Both the position numbers and the translations under genes were made by a program. From positions 248,001-312,000 of the forward strand of contig NZ_CP156081.1 in assembly GCF_039830135.1 (NCBI RefSeq): a DNA stretch of 64,000 bases. The letters run 5' to 3'. Of this stretch, positions 1-8,443 are shown one piece after another (the first letter of the stretch is position 1; every line of letters starts with the position of its first letter). This stretch comes from Defluviimonas sp. SAOS-178_SWC. GTDB lineage: Bacteria > Pseudomonadota > Alphaproteobacteria > Rhodobacterales > Rhodobacteraceae. The notes below the pieces were generated by a model. That model made no database searches and was not told the DNA's origin. It worked only from the letters and a program-made list of their open reading frames with translations.

Positions 1-74
1 GCAAAGCCCGCCTTCAGGAGGCAAGCCGCACAATTGGCGCCGAGATTGCCGAGGCCGATATAGCCGTAATGCAC
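1..74 (-). CDS. NAD-binding dehydrogenase (3-hydroxyisobutyrate dehydrogenase/6PGDH-like), N-terminal fragment cut by window edge
   Basis: The minus strand from position 74 reads as GTG followed by a short N-terminus beginning VHYGYIGLGNLGANC. This is a Rossmann GxGxxG dinucleotide-binding motif right at the start, as in beta-hydroxyacid dehydrogenases of the 6-phosphogluconate/3-hydroxyisobutyrate type. A good ribosome site (CAGGAGA) lies just upstream of the GTG, and the preceding mttB-like gene stops 27 bases away, so the two are probably co-transcribed. Only 24 codons are inside the window, so the substrate cannot be told. Other NAD(P)-binding folds with the same N-terminus remain possible. 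Confidence 0.72.
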   Translation of the reverse strand, partial: MHYGYIGLGNLGANCAACLLKAGF

Positions 75-101
75 CGCGAATCTCCTGAAACCGGGTCTAT
101 T

Positions 102-1655
102 TCACCGGAAATAGATGTTGTAGTCCGCCCTGATCGCCGCATCGAGTTGCGGGTCGACCTGCATCCCGGCCTTGGCGAGAATGTCGTTCTTGCGTGCGAT
201 GGCCTTGTCGAGGAGCATCGGCCGCCCCGCCTCCACCCATTCCTTCGGGCTCATCCGGTTGCCGACGGTCGGGTAGATGTATTCGGTCTGCATCAGCGCC
301 AGCGTCTGGTCGGAGCCGAGGTAATGCCCCGGCCCGCCGAGGCAAACCGCCTTCATCGCCTCGATCGAGGTCGAATCCTCGGTCACGTCGATGCCGCGCA
401 CGGTGCGCAAGACCTGACCAAGGATATCGTCGCCGAGGACCAGCGATTCGAGGCAGAAGCCCAGAAGCGAGGCATGCATGCCCACCGCCTCGTAGACCAT
501 GTTGAGGCCCGAAAGCCCCGCGAGCGTGTTGGTGATCGCCTGTTCCCAGCCGGCCTGCATGTCCGGCAGCTTCGAATCCGAGATCCCAGCTGCCGCCCCG
601 CCCGGCAGGTTGTAGAACCGGTGCATCTGCGCGCAGCCGGCGGTCAGAAGGGCCTGCTCGGCCGAGCCGCCCGACATCGCCCCGGTCCGAAGGTCGCTGA
701 CGAAGGGCCAGGTGCCGAAGATCGCCGGATGTCCCGGCGCCATCGCGTTGACGTAGACGACACCCGCGAGGCACTCCGCCACCGCCTGCACGATGGTCAG
801 CGCGATGGGCGCTGGCGCGGTCGCCCCGGCCTGCCCGGCGCTCAGAAGAAGCACCGGCATGCCGCCCCTAATGCACTTCTCCATCGTGACGCAGCTTTCC
901 TCGGCGAATTTCATCGGCGGCACGACGAAGCAGTTTGAGTTGGAGATGAAGGGGCGCGCACGCCATGCCCCCTCGCCGCCGGCGATCCGGTGGATCATGT
1001 CGAAGCACGGCTCCACATGGCTTGGATCGCTGAAAGAGGTGCCGACATGTTTCGAGGTCCCGGAACAGCAGGCATAGAGCGTGTTGAGGTCCATCTCGAG
1101 ATTGTCGAGCACGTCGCGGGCCACCATCGCGCGCTGGAAGAAATGCACGTTGTCGAGGTGATGGGTGATCCTTGCGGCGTCGAACAAATCCTGCGCGGTC
1201 GAATCGCGATAGGTGTTGGTTTCTAGGTCGACGATATGGACCGCCGCACCGGCGGTGCCGAAATGCACGTTGGTCCCGCTCAGATGCAGGTCGTATTTCG
1301 GATCGCGGCCGCACAGGGTGATGTCGCGCGCCGCCACGGCCAGCATGTCCTCGACCAGGGCCCGCGGAAACCGGAGCCGTCCGTCATCGCCCAGGATCGC
1401 CCCGGCGCCGGTCATGATCTCCACCCCCGATGCGGGCGCCTGGCTCAGCCCGATCACCTCCAGCGCGTCGAGCGCGGCGGCATGGATCTTCGCCATCCCC
1501 GCCTCGGTCAGGGGCTTGTACTGCCCGCCCGGCAACCCGGCGCGAACCGGACGCAGGTTCTCGGCAAGGGGGGCTGCCCGCAACGCGACCCGCGCCGCCC
1601 GCCCGCCACCCCGCGCCGCCCGCCTCGGCGCGCAATTCAACGCATCGTCAGACAT
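102..1655 (-). CDS. MttB-family (trimethylamine/glycine betaine type) corrinoid methyltransferase homologue, non-pyrrolysine
   Basis: A 517-residue protein of the trimethylamine methyltransferase (MttB/PF06253) superfamily, recognised by its overall sequence (HFGTAGAAVHIVD, GGMPVLLLSAGQAGATAP and MSGGSAEQALL segments). The frame has no internal amber codon, so it is a non-pyrrolysine member. Characterised members of that group demethylate quaternary amines such as glycine betaine and pass the methyl group to a corrinoid protein. The start is placed at MSDD because AAGGAG lies 8 bases upstream; a GTG three codons earlier overlaps that site. It follows two FAD/GcvT genes, which suggests methylamine or betaine breakdown. 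No corrinoid protein or methylcorrinoid:folate methyltransferase is visible nearby, so the in vivo partner is unknown. Confidence 0.85.
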   Translation of the reverse strand: MSDDALNCAPRRAARGGGRAARVALRAAPLAENLRPVRAGLPGGQYKPLTEAGMAKIHAAALDALEVIGLSQAPASGVEIMTGAGAILGDDGRLRFPRALVEDMLAVAARDITLCGRDPKYDLHLSGTNVHFGTAGAAVHIVDLETNTYRDSTAQDLFDAARITHHLDNVHFFQRAMVARDVLDNLEMDLNTLYACCSGTSKHVGTSFSDPSHVEPCFDMIHRIAGGEGAWRARPFISNSNCFVVPPMKFAEESCVTMEKCIRGGMPVLLLSAGQAGATAPAPIALTIVQAVAECLAGVVYVNAMAPGHPAIFGTWPFVSDLRTGAMSGGSAEQALLTAGCAQMHRFYNLPGGAAAGISDSKLPDMQAGWEQAITNTLAGLSGLNMVYEAVGMHASLLGFCLESLVLGDDILGQVLRTVRGIDVTEDSTSIEAMKAVCLGGPGHYLGSDQTLALMQTEYIYPTVGNRMSPKEWVEAGRPMLLDKAIARKNDILAKAGMQVDPQLDAAIRADYNIYFR

Positions 1656-1692
1656 TGCCGTCACTCCTTGAACGCCACTGGCTTCTTCTGTT

Positions 1693-1732
1693 CAAAAATA
1701 CTCTCGGGGGTCCGGGGGCAGACGGCCCCCGG
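1693..1732 (-). terminator. Rho-independent-type terminator after the first FAD/GcvT gene
   Basis: Read on the minus strand just after the stop at 1738, an 8-bp stem (CCGGGGGC/GCCCCCGG, five-base loop) is followed after a short spacer by a TATTTTT run. It separates the FAD/GcvT gene from mttB, so mttB may depend on read-through or its own promoter. It resembles four other terminators in this window. Confidence 0.7.
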
Positions 1733-1737
1733 CCCGG

Positions 1738-4182
1738 TCACATCCGCACACGGTCCGATTTCGGATCGTAAAGCGGCTGCAAGGATGCCGCAGCCTTCAC
1801 CCGCCGTCCCGCGATCTCCACCTCATAGTCCGACGCCAGCACATCGGCCGCGCTCTCGCCCTTGCAGGGCACGTAGCCCATGCCGATCGCCGCGCCGAGG
1901 TGGTGGCCGTAGGTGCCGGAGGTCAGGTGGCTGACGATCTTGCCGTCCCGGATCAGCGGTTCGTTGTGATAGACCATCACCTCGGGATCGCTCAGCCGGA
2001 ATTGCACAAGCCGCTTCTCCAGCCCGGCCTCTTTCTTCCTGAGCACCGCGTCGCGGCCGATGAAATCGGGCTTCGACGTCTTCACCGCGAAGCCGAGCCC
2101 GGCTTCCAGCACATGATCCTCGCAGGTGATGTCGTGACCGAAATGGCGGAACGCCTTCTCGATCCGGCATGAGTCCATCATGTGCATGCCGCAGAGCGTA
2201 AGATCCAAGTCGCGCCCGGCCTCGCGCAGCGTCTCGAACACATGGCCGCACATGTCGGAGGAGACATAGATCTCCCAACCAAGCTCGCCGACATAGGACA
2301 CCCGGTGCGCCCGGGCGAGGCCCATGCCGATCTCGATCTCCTGCGCCGTGCCGAAAGGGTTGGCCGCGTTCGAGAAGTCGTTGGGGCTGACCTTCTGCAT
2401 CAGCTTCCGCGCATTAGGCCCCATCACGGCGAGGACGCCCTCCGCCGCCGTCACGTCGGTCAGGACCGCGTTGAAATCGCCGATCTGCCGGCGCATCCAG
2501 ACCTGATCCTTTGGCCGGGTCACGGCCGGGGTCACCACCAGATAGGCGGTCTCGGACAGCCGGGTGACGGTCACGTCCGCCTCGATCCCGCCTTTTGCGT
2601 TCAGGAATTGCGTATAGACGATCTTGCCGACAGGCACCGACATGTCGGCGCCGGAGATGTGGTTCAGAAACGCCTCCGCATCGCGGCCTTCGACCCTGAT
2701 CTTGCCGAAAGAGGACATGTCGTACATGCCGACATTGGTGCGGATGGACTTGTGCTCCGCGGCCGTGTTGGCGAACCAGTTCTGCCGGCCCCAGCTATAC
2801 TCGTAGTCCCGCGCCTGCCCCGGCGTCGCGAACCAGTTCGCCCGTTCCCAGCCGCCGATCTCGCCGAAGACCGCGCCCTCGACGTCGAGATGGGCATGGA
2901 ACGGCGTCCGCCGCACCCCGCGCGCGGTGGCTTTCTGGCGATAGGGGAAATGATCGGCGTAGAGGAGGCCGAGCGTCTCCTTCGAACGTTCGAAAAGGTA
3001 GTGCCGGTTGCCCTGGAAGGGCTGGTTCCGCCCCACATCCACGTCGCCGAGATCGAAAGGCTTCTCGCCCGTCTCCATCCATTCGGCCAGCGCCATCCCG
3101 GCGCCGCCCGCCGACTGGATGCCGATCGAATTGAAGCCCGCGGCGACCCAGAAATTGTCGACCTCGAGCGAGAGCCCAAGGTTGTAGGCGTCATCCGGGG
3201 TGAAGCTTTCCGGCCCGTTGAAGAAGGTGTGGATGCCGGCCTCGGCGAGCATCGGCAGCCGGTTCACCGCGCGTTCGAGGATCGGCTCGAAATGGTCGAA
3301 ATCCTCGGGCAATTGGTCGAAGCAGAAATCCTCCGGAATGCCGGCCATGCCCCAGGGCTTCGCATTCGGTTCGAAGGCGCCAAGGAGGTACTTGCCGGCA
3401 TCCTCCTTGTAATAGGCGCATTCGTCCGGCACCCGCAGCACCGGCATCTGCGTCAGGCCGGGGATCGGCTCGGTCACGATGTAGAAATGCTCGCAGGCGT
3501 GCAAGGGCACGTTGACGCCCGCCATCCGGCCCACCTCGCGGCCCCACATGCCCGCGCAATTGACCACGTGATCGGCCTGAATAGAGCCGCTTTCACCACC
3601 CTTCGACCAAGACACCGCCTTGGCGCGTCGCCCTTCGACCGTGACGCCGGTGACCTTCACGCCTTCGAGGACCAGCGCCCCGCGTTGCCGCGCCCCCTTG
3701 GCAAGGGCCAGCGCGATATTCGCCGGATCGCCCTGGCCGTCGGTCGGCAGCCAGACGCCCGCCTTCACGCCGTCGATATTCAGATGGGGATAGCGCTCCT
3801 TCACCTCCGCCGGCGACATCTCCTCCACCGGCACTCCGAAGCCCCGCGCCATCGAGGCCGAGCGGAACAACTCCTCCTTCCGCGCCTCGGTCAGCGCGAC
3901 AGAGACCGAACCCACCGTCTTCATCCCCGTGGCGAGCCCCGTCTCGGCCTCCAGCCCCCGGTAAAGATCGGCCGAATACTTGGCGAGTCGCGTCATGTTG
4001 GCCGAAGCGCGAAGCTGCCCGATCAGCCCTGCCGCGTGCCAGGTCGTGCCCGACGTGAGCTGTTTGCGCTCCAGAAGCACGACATCGGTCCAGCCAAGCT
4101 TGGTCAGATGATAGGCCACCGAGCAGCCGACCACCCCGCCGCCGATGATCACGCATTTCGCTTTTTCAGGTAGGATAGACAC
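1738..4182 (-). CDS. FAD-dependent dimethylglycine/sarcosine dehydrogenase-like protein with C-terminal GcvT domain
   Basis: An 814-residue protein built like dimethylglycine and sarcosine dehydrogenases. It has an N-terminal FAD-binding DAO domain (GGGVVG at residues 14-19), a middle FAO-type region, and a C-terminal aminomethyltransferase (GcvT) domain from roughly residue 430 that normally binds tetrahydrofolate and captures the released one-carbon unit. The TTWHAAG motif contains His49, which matches the histidine that binds FAD covalently in DMGDH/SDH. The start is a GTG with AGAGG upstream. It lies between mttB and a second 814-residue paralogue on the same strand. Expected reaction is oxidative N-demethylation of a methylated glycine or similar amine; the exact substrate cannot be assigned. 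Confidence 0.88.
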   Translation of the reverse strand: MSILPEKAKCVIIGGGVVGCSVAYHLTKLGWTDVVLLERKQLTSGTTWHAAGLIGQLRASANMTRLAKYSADLYRGLEAETGLATGMKTVGSVSVALTEARKEELFRSASMARGFGVPVEEMSPAEVKERYPHLNIDGVKAGVWLPTDGQGDPANIALALAKGARQRGALVLEGVKVTGVTVEGRRAKAVSWSKGGESGSIQADHVVNCAGMWGREVGRMAGVNVPLHACEHFYIVTEPIPGLTQMPVLRVPDECAYYKEDAGKYLLGAFEPNAKPWGMAGIPEDFCFDQLPEDFDHFEPILERAVNRLPMLAEAGIHTFFNGPESFTPDDAYNLGLSLEVDNFWVAAGFNSIGIQSAGGAGMALAEWMETGEKPFDLGDVDVGRNQPFQGNRHYLFERSKETLGLLYADHFPYRQKATARGVRRTPFHAHLDVEGAVFGEIGGWERANWFATPGQARDYEYSWGRQNWFANTAAEHKSIRTNVGMYDMSSFGKIRVEGRDAEAFLNHISGADMSVPVGKIVYTQFLNAKGGIEADVTVTRLSETAYLVVTPAVTRPKDQVWMRRQIGDFNAVLTDVTAAEGVLAVMGPNARKLMQKVSPNDFSNAANPFGTAQEIEIGMGLARAHRVSYVGELGWEIYVSSDMCGHVFETLREAGRDLDLTLCGMHMMDSCRIEKAFRHFGHDITCEDHVLEAGLGFAVKTSKPDFIGRDAVLRKKEAGLEKRLVQFRLSDPEVMVYHNEPLIRDGKIVSHLTSGTYGHHLGAAIGMGYVPCKGESAADVLASDYEVEIAGRRVKAAASLQPLYDPKSDRVRM

Positions 4183-4205
4183 TTAAAAGCCTCTTCATCT
4201 TGCCG

Positions 4206-4240
4206 TAAATATCCTGGGGGTCCGGGGGTGAAACCCCCGG
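4206..4240 (-). terminator. Rho-independent-type terminator between the two FAD/GcvT paralogues
   Basis: On the minus strand after the stop at 4247 there is a perfect CCGGGGG/CCCCCGG stem with a five-base loop, then CAGGATATTTAC and GCAAGATGAAGAG. The same tail (TATTT, then GCAAGATGAA) recurs after other genes in the window. Its place between two same-strand genes implies attenuation rather than complete separation. Confidence 0.7.
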
Positions 4241-4246
4241 CGTTCC

Positions 4247-6691
4247 TCAGGCCCGAATCCGCGCGTTCTCCGGATCCCAGAGCGGTTGATCCTTCTGCAC
4301 CACGGCGCGGTGGCGCTCGCCGTAGATCTCGACCTCGACCACGGTCCCCGGCACCGCGAGATCCGCCCGCACCATGCCAAGCGCGATCGACGCCCCGACC
4401 CGGTAGCCCCAGGCGCCGGAGGTCGTCTCGCCGACTACCTTTCCGTCATGCCAGAGCGTCGACATGTAGGGCGCGTCGCAGTCGCCCGCGTCGACCATCA
4501 GCGTGACGAAGCGCTTCTTCACGCCGCGCTGCTTTTCGGCCAGAAGGGCCGCCTTGCCCGGGAAGTCCTGCAGCTTGTCGAATTTGACGAACCGGTCGAG
4601 CCCGCCTTCGAGAAGGCTGTAATCGGTCGAAAGGTCACCCTTCCACGCCCGATAGCCCTTCTCGATCCGCAAGGAATTCAATGCCCACATACCGAAGGGT
4701 TTGGCGCCTTCCGCCAGCACCGCGTCGTAGATCTCCGGGATGTTCCCGACGGGGGCGTGGACTTCCCAGCCGAGTTCCCCGGCGAAGGAGACGCGGGCGA
4801 GGACGGCCTTTTGCCCGGCGACCGTCCACATCTTGTGGCTGAGCCAGGGCAGGGTCAGGTCGGCATCGGACATCTTCGCGAAGAGGTCGCGCGACTTCGG
4901 GCCGGTGACGATTAGCGTCGACAGGTCTTTCGTCCGGTCCTTCAGCGTGACACTTTCCGGCAGCGTACGCGCGAGCCATTCGTAGTCGTGCCATTGCGCG
5001 ACGGCGGCGGTGATCAGGGTGAAATCGTCCGCGCCGTTACAGGCGACGGACATCTCGGTCAGGATCCGCCCCCGGTGATCCGGGAAATAGGCCAGCGACA
5101 GCCGCCCCGGCTTCGGAAGATTGCCCGCGATCCGTCCCAGAAGCCATTCCCCGGCGCCCGGCCCCGAAAGGTGGAAGCGCGAAAAGCCCGGCAGGTCGAG
5201 GACACCGACGCCGTCGCGGACCGCCTCGCATTCCTCGCGGATGCGCGCCTCCCACGGGCCGGAGCGGCCCCAGGTATGCGTCGCTTCCTCGGAGGTGTCG
5301 TCGCCCGGCTTCGCGAACCAGTTCGCCCGCTCCCAGCCGTTATAGGCGCCGAACTGGCCGCCGAGTGCCTTCACCTTCGCATGGGCTGGGGAGAGCTTGC
5401 GATCCGCCCCGGCGGGCCAGCGGTGCCAGGGGAAATGCATGGCGTATTCGTGGCCATAGACCTCCTTGCCCTTGGCGATACAGTAGTCGCGGTCGGTGTA
5501 GTCGGTGTAGCGGCGCGGGTCGCAGGACCACATGTCCCACTCGGTGCCGCCTTCCGTGATCCATTCGGCCAGCACCTTGCCCGCCCCGCCGCCCTGCGCG
5601 ATGCCGAAGGTGAAGACGCAAGCCTCGAACGCGTTCGGAACGCCGGGCATCGGCCCGATCAGAGGATTGCCGTCGGGCGCGTAGGGGATCGGGCCGTTGA
5701 TCACCCGGCTGATCCCGGCCGAGCCCAGAAGCGGGACGCGCGCCATCGCATCCTCGATATACCATTCCAGGCGGTCGAGATCGTCGGGATAGAGCTGGAA
5801 GCTGAAGTCGTCCGGCATCGGGTCGTCGGGCGTGACCCAATGCGCCTTGCAGTTGCGCTCATAAGGGCCAAGGTTGAAACCCGTTTTTTCCTGCCGGAGA
5901 TAATAGGAACTGTCGACGTCGCGCAGCAGTGGCAGCTTGTGGCCGACTTCCTTGCTCCAGGCTTCGATCTCGGCGATGGGTTCGGACAGAAGATACTGGT
6001 GGCTCATCACCATCATCGGCCCGGTGCGGCCGCCGAAGGGCTTGAACCATTCGCCGACCTTCTGGGCGTAGTAGCCAGCGGCATTCACCACGAATTCGGC
6101 CCGGATAGAGCCTTTTTCGGTGTGAACGATCCATTCGCCATTCTCGCGGCTCACTCCGGTTGCCGGGGTGAAGCGCAGGATCGTCGCGCCCATGTCGCGG
6201 GCGCCCTTGGCCAAGGCCTGCGTCAATTGCGCCGGGTCGATATCGCCGTCGGCCGGATCGTAGAGCGCGCCGGCGAGGTCGTGGGTTTCGAGGAAGGGAT
6301 ACTTGCCCTTGATCTCATCCACGCCGAGCACTTCAAGCGCCATGCCCTGATAGACGCCCATGCCCTTCGCGCGTGCGAATTCCTGCATCCGCTCCTTCGA
6401 ATGGGCGAGGCGGACCGAGCCGGTGACGTGGTAGTTCATCGGGTAGTCGACCTCGGCGCCGAGGCGGCTGTAAAGCTCGGTCGAATAGCGCTGCACGTTC
6501 ATGATCGACCACGAGGTCGAGAATGTGGGCACGTTGCCCGCCGCGTGCCAGGTGGACCCGGCCGTGAGTTCGTTCTTTTCGAGAAGCACGCAATCGGTCC
6601 AGCCCGCTTTCGCGAGGTGATAGAGCGCCGAGACACCGACCACGCCGCCCCCGATGATCACCACGCGCGCCGTTGTCGGAAATCCGGACAT
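4247..6691 (-). CDS. FAD-dependent dimethylglycine/sarcosine dehydrogenase-like protein with GcvT domain (second paralogue)
   Basis: A second 814-residue FAD/GcvT protein with the same architecture as its downstream neighbour: GGGVVG at residues 14-19, STWHAAG with His49 as the likely covalent FAD attachment residue, and a GcvT-type folate domain in the C-terminal half (FAGELGWEVH, NSLRIEKGYRAW). The first hundred residues are similar between the two, but the substrate-cavity regions differ, suggesting two consecutive demethylation steps or two substrates. AGGGGGGC precedes the ATG. It is the first gene of the minus-strand group and is divergent from a LysR-type regulator with a 105-base gap, so it is probably the regulated promoter-proximal gene. 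Confidence 0.88.
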   Translation of the reverse strand: MSGFPTTARVVIIGGGVVGVSALYHLAKAGWTDCVLLEKNELTAGSTWHAAGNVPTFSTSWSIMNVQRYSTELYSRLGAEVDYPMNYHVTGSVRLAHSKERMQEFARAKGMGVYQGMALEVLGVDEIKGKYPFLETHDLAGALYDPADGDIDPAQLTQALAKGARDMGATILRFTPATGVSRENGEWIVHTEKGSIRAEFVVNAAGYYAQKVGEWFKPFGGRTGPMMVMSHQYLLSEPIAEIEAWSKEVGHKLPLLRDVDSSYYLRQEKTGFNLGPYERNCKAHWVTPDDPMPDDFSFQLYPDDLDRLEWYIEDAMARVPLLGSAGISRVINGPIPYAPDGNPLIGPMPGVPNAFEACVFTFGIAQGGGAGKVLAEWITEGGTEWDMWSCDPRRYTDYTDRDYCIAKGKEVYGHEYAMHFPWHRWPAGADRKLSPAHAKVKALGGQFGAYNGWERANWFAKPGDDTSEEATHTWGRSGPWEARIREECEAVRDGVGVLDLPGFSRFHLSGPGAGEWLLGRIAGNLPKPGRLSLAYFPDHRGRILTEMSVACNGADDFTLITAAVAQWHDYEWLARTLPESVTLKDRTKDLSTLIVTGPKSRDLFAKMSDADLTLPWLSHKMWTVAGQKAVLARVSFAGELGWEVHAPVGNIPEIYDAVLAEGAKPFGMWALNSLRIEKGYRAWKGDLSTDYSLLEGGLDRFVKFDKLQDFPGKAALLAEKQRGVKKRFVTLMVDAGDCDAPYMSTLWHDGKVVGETTSGAWGYRVGASIALGMVRADLAVPGTVVEVEIYGERHRAVVQKDQPLWDPENARIRA

Positions 6692-6769
6692 TTTGCCCCC
6701 CTAGTCGAATTCGGCGCGAGTATCGGCGGAGTTCGGGGCGCTTTCAATTCGTCAGCGCTCGGTTTATTA

Positions 6770-6784
6770 ATCGGCATCTCCGAT
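6770..6784. promoter_or_regulatory. Candidate LysR-type operator (T-N11-A inverted repeat)
   Basis: ATCGG-CATCT-CCGAT is a perfect inverted repeat that also satisfies the T-N11-A pattern of LysR-type binding sites. It lies in the divergent gap between the FAD/GcvT gene and the LysR gene and ends just before the LysR ribosome site, a position suited to autorepression. No footprinting is implied. Confidence 0.5.
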
Positions 6785-6796
6785 CAGGAGCGCCCC

Positions 6797-7675
6797 TTGC
6801 AGATCGAACTCATCGAAACCTTCCTCGACCTTTGCGATACCCGCAGCTTCAACCGCACAGCGGACCGGATGGGTGTGACGCAATCGACGATCTCCGGCCG
6901 GATCCGCACGCTTGAAAAGACCCTCGGCCACCGGCTTTTCATCCGCTCGCGCGCAGGAACGGAACTGACGACGGAAGGCTTGCGCTTTGCCCCCCACGCC
7001 CGCAGCCTGCTGCATGGCTGGACCGAGGCGCGCCATGCGATGGGCGATACGGCCGGGGCGGTGACGATGCGGATCGGCATTCAGCATGACCTCGTCAACC
7101 TGCATTTCAGCGAGCTGATCGGCGATTTCCGCGCCGCGATGCCCGACACGGCGTTCTTCTTCGAGGCGGACTATTCGGCGCAGATGTGCTCGGACCTCAC
7201 GACGGGGATCGAGGATTTCGCCATCCTCTTCTCGCCGCGCTACCATCCCGACCTCTACTTCGAGACGATTGGCGAGATCGCCTATCTGATGGTCTCGACC
7301 GAGACCGACCGGCTGGCCGAGGTCCGCCGGGAGACCTATATCCTTCCGCATTTCTCCGACGCCATTGCGCCCCTTCATGCCGCGCTGCATCCGCGGCTGG
7401 CGACCGCGAGCCTCTCCATCGGCCAGAACGCGGCGATGGTGGCGCTTCTGGGCTCACTCGGTGGGACGGCCTATGTCCTGCGCCAATCCGCGGATGAGCT
7501 TGTCGGCGCCGGAACCTGCCGTCTCGTGTCAGGGGCGCCGCCGATACCCCAGCCGATCTTCGCGGGCATCCATATCCGCAACCGCCACCGCTCCGCCCAC
7601 CGGCGGCTCCTCGGCATTCTGCGGACGCGGTTCGGGCCGTCCGGCCCGACGCTCGCGCGGCGACGCGTTGGATAG
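6797..7675 (+). CDS. LysR-family transcriptional regulator
   Basis: A 292-residue LysR-type regulator. The N-terminal winged helix-turn-helix is clear (SFNRTADRMGVTQSTISGRI), followed by a periplasmic-binding-like effector domain. The start is a TTG, chosen because AGGAG sits six bases upstream and the helix-turn-helix then begins at the usual distance from the N-terminus. No in-frame ATG fits. It is divergent from the FAD/GcvT and mttB genes and is the obvious candidate to control them; the inducer is unknown. Confidence 0.9.
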   Translation: MQIELIETFLDLCDTRSFNRTADRMGVTQSTISGRIRTLEKTLGHRLFIRSRAGTELTTEGLRFAPHARSLLHGWTEARHAMGDTAGAVTMRIGIQHDLVNLHFSELIGDFRAAMPDTAFFFEADYSAQMCSDLTTGIEDFAILFSPRYHPDLYFETIGEIAYLMVSTETDRLAEVRRETYILPHFSDAIAPLHAALHPRLATASLSIGQNAAMVALLGSLGGTAYVLRQSADELVGAGTCRLVSGAPPIPQPIFAGIHIRNRHRSAHRRLLGILRTRFGPSGPTLARRRVG

Positions 7676-7678
7676 GGC

Positions 7679-8350
7679 TCAGAAGCCGGGCAGCGGCAGG
7701 CCCTCGCCAAGCCAGAAGACCAGGATCGGCACCGGCGCGACCGCAATCGCGATGGTCAGGAGCGTGGCGGCGAGCGAGAAGAGGCGGCTGACGCCTGCGA
7801 TCAGAAGGATACCGCCGCCGCCGCCCAGAAGCGTGTTGCCCGGCAGATTGATCAGGAGCGCGAGGAGCACGTAGCGCTGGCCGCGAACGAGGGGCGACAA
7901 CCGGCGCGGCAGCCGTGCGCCAAGGAAGTCGAGGCGGGCTGCGCGGTCAAGGGGTTGCAGCGTGGCCACGAGATCCGCCGCCCGCCGGAGACCGAGGTCG
8001 GCAAGGAACCGTCTCAGCATCGGATCGGGCAGAAGCGACCCCACCCCGTAAGCCAGCGCCAGACCGCTGAGCGTCGCCGCCCAGATGAAAGGCGCGATCG
8101 CCGCGCCCTCGACCATCATCAGGGTAATGCCGAGTTCCGCGCCCGGCACGAAGGGCAGCGCGATGAGGAGGGCATAGGCAACGAGGAGGAGGGCGACGAG
8201 CGCGAGGGCCGGCATCGACCGTGCGTCGGATTTGAGGGCATCGGCCTCCGTCATCGTCCATCCGATGAGAAGGTGGACGAGCCAGACAACAAGCGCCAGT
8301 GCGCCGAGGCGCAGCAAGAGCCGTCCGATGGATGCGCCCCGGATCGTCAA
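7679..8350 (-). CDS. Membrane protein resembling VTT/TVP38 (DedA-like) family
   Basis: A 223-residue, strongly hydrophobic protein with several predicted membrane helices and small-residue motifs (LPFVPGAELG, NLPGNTLLGGGGG) suggestive of the TVP38/VTT family of lipid-scramblase-like proteins. The start is a TTG, since no better codon is in frame. It is the last gene of a minus-strand operon whose other members match E. coli ynjB, ynjC, ynjD and ynjF. In E. coli the adjacent ydjX and ydjZ also encode VTT-like proteins, and this context supports the weak sequence-based call. The function is unknown. Confidence 0.6.
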   Translation of the reverse strand: MTIRGASIGRLLLRLGALALVVWLVHLLIGWTMTEADALKSDARSMPALALVALLLVAYALLIALPFVPGAELGITLMMVEGAAIAPFIWAATLSGLALAYGVGSLLPDPMLRRFLADLGLRRAADLVATLQPLDRAARLDFLGARLPRRLSPLVRGQRYVLLALLINLPGNTLLGGGGGILLIAGVSRLFSLAATLLTIAIAVAPVPILVFWLGEGLPLPGF

Positions 8351-8443
8351 TGCACCTTCCCCCGCCGGTCCCTGAGAGGCGGACGGCAGGTCAACCTAGC
8401 ATGGATCGGGTGCGTTGCAGAGGTGCCGGCCGTCGGCAAACCG

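Noticed and set aside
2182..4173. 663-codon plus-strand open frame
   Set aside because: It is antisense to the first FAD/GcvT gene and has no recognisable domain. High GC content produces long antisense frames throughout this window.
4988..6796. Long plus-strand open frame running into the LysR gene
   Set aside because: It lies opposite the second FAD/GcvT gene, which has strong domain support; the frame has Arg/Gly/Ala-rich composition and the LysR homology begins only at 6797.
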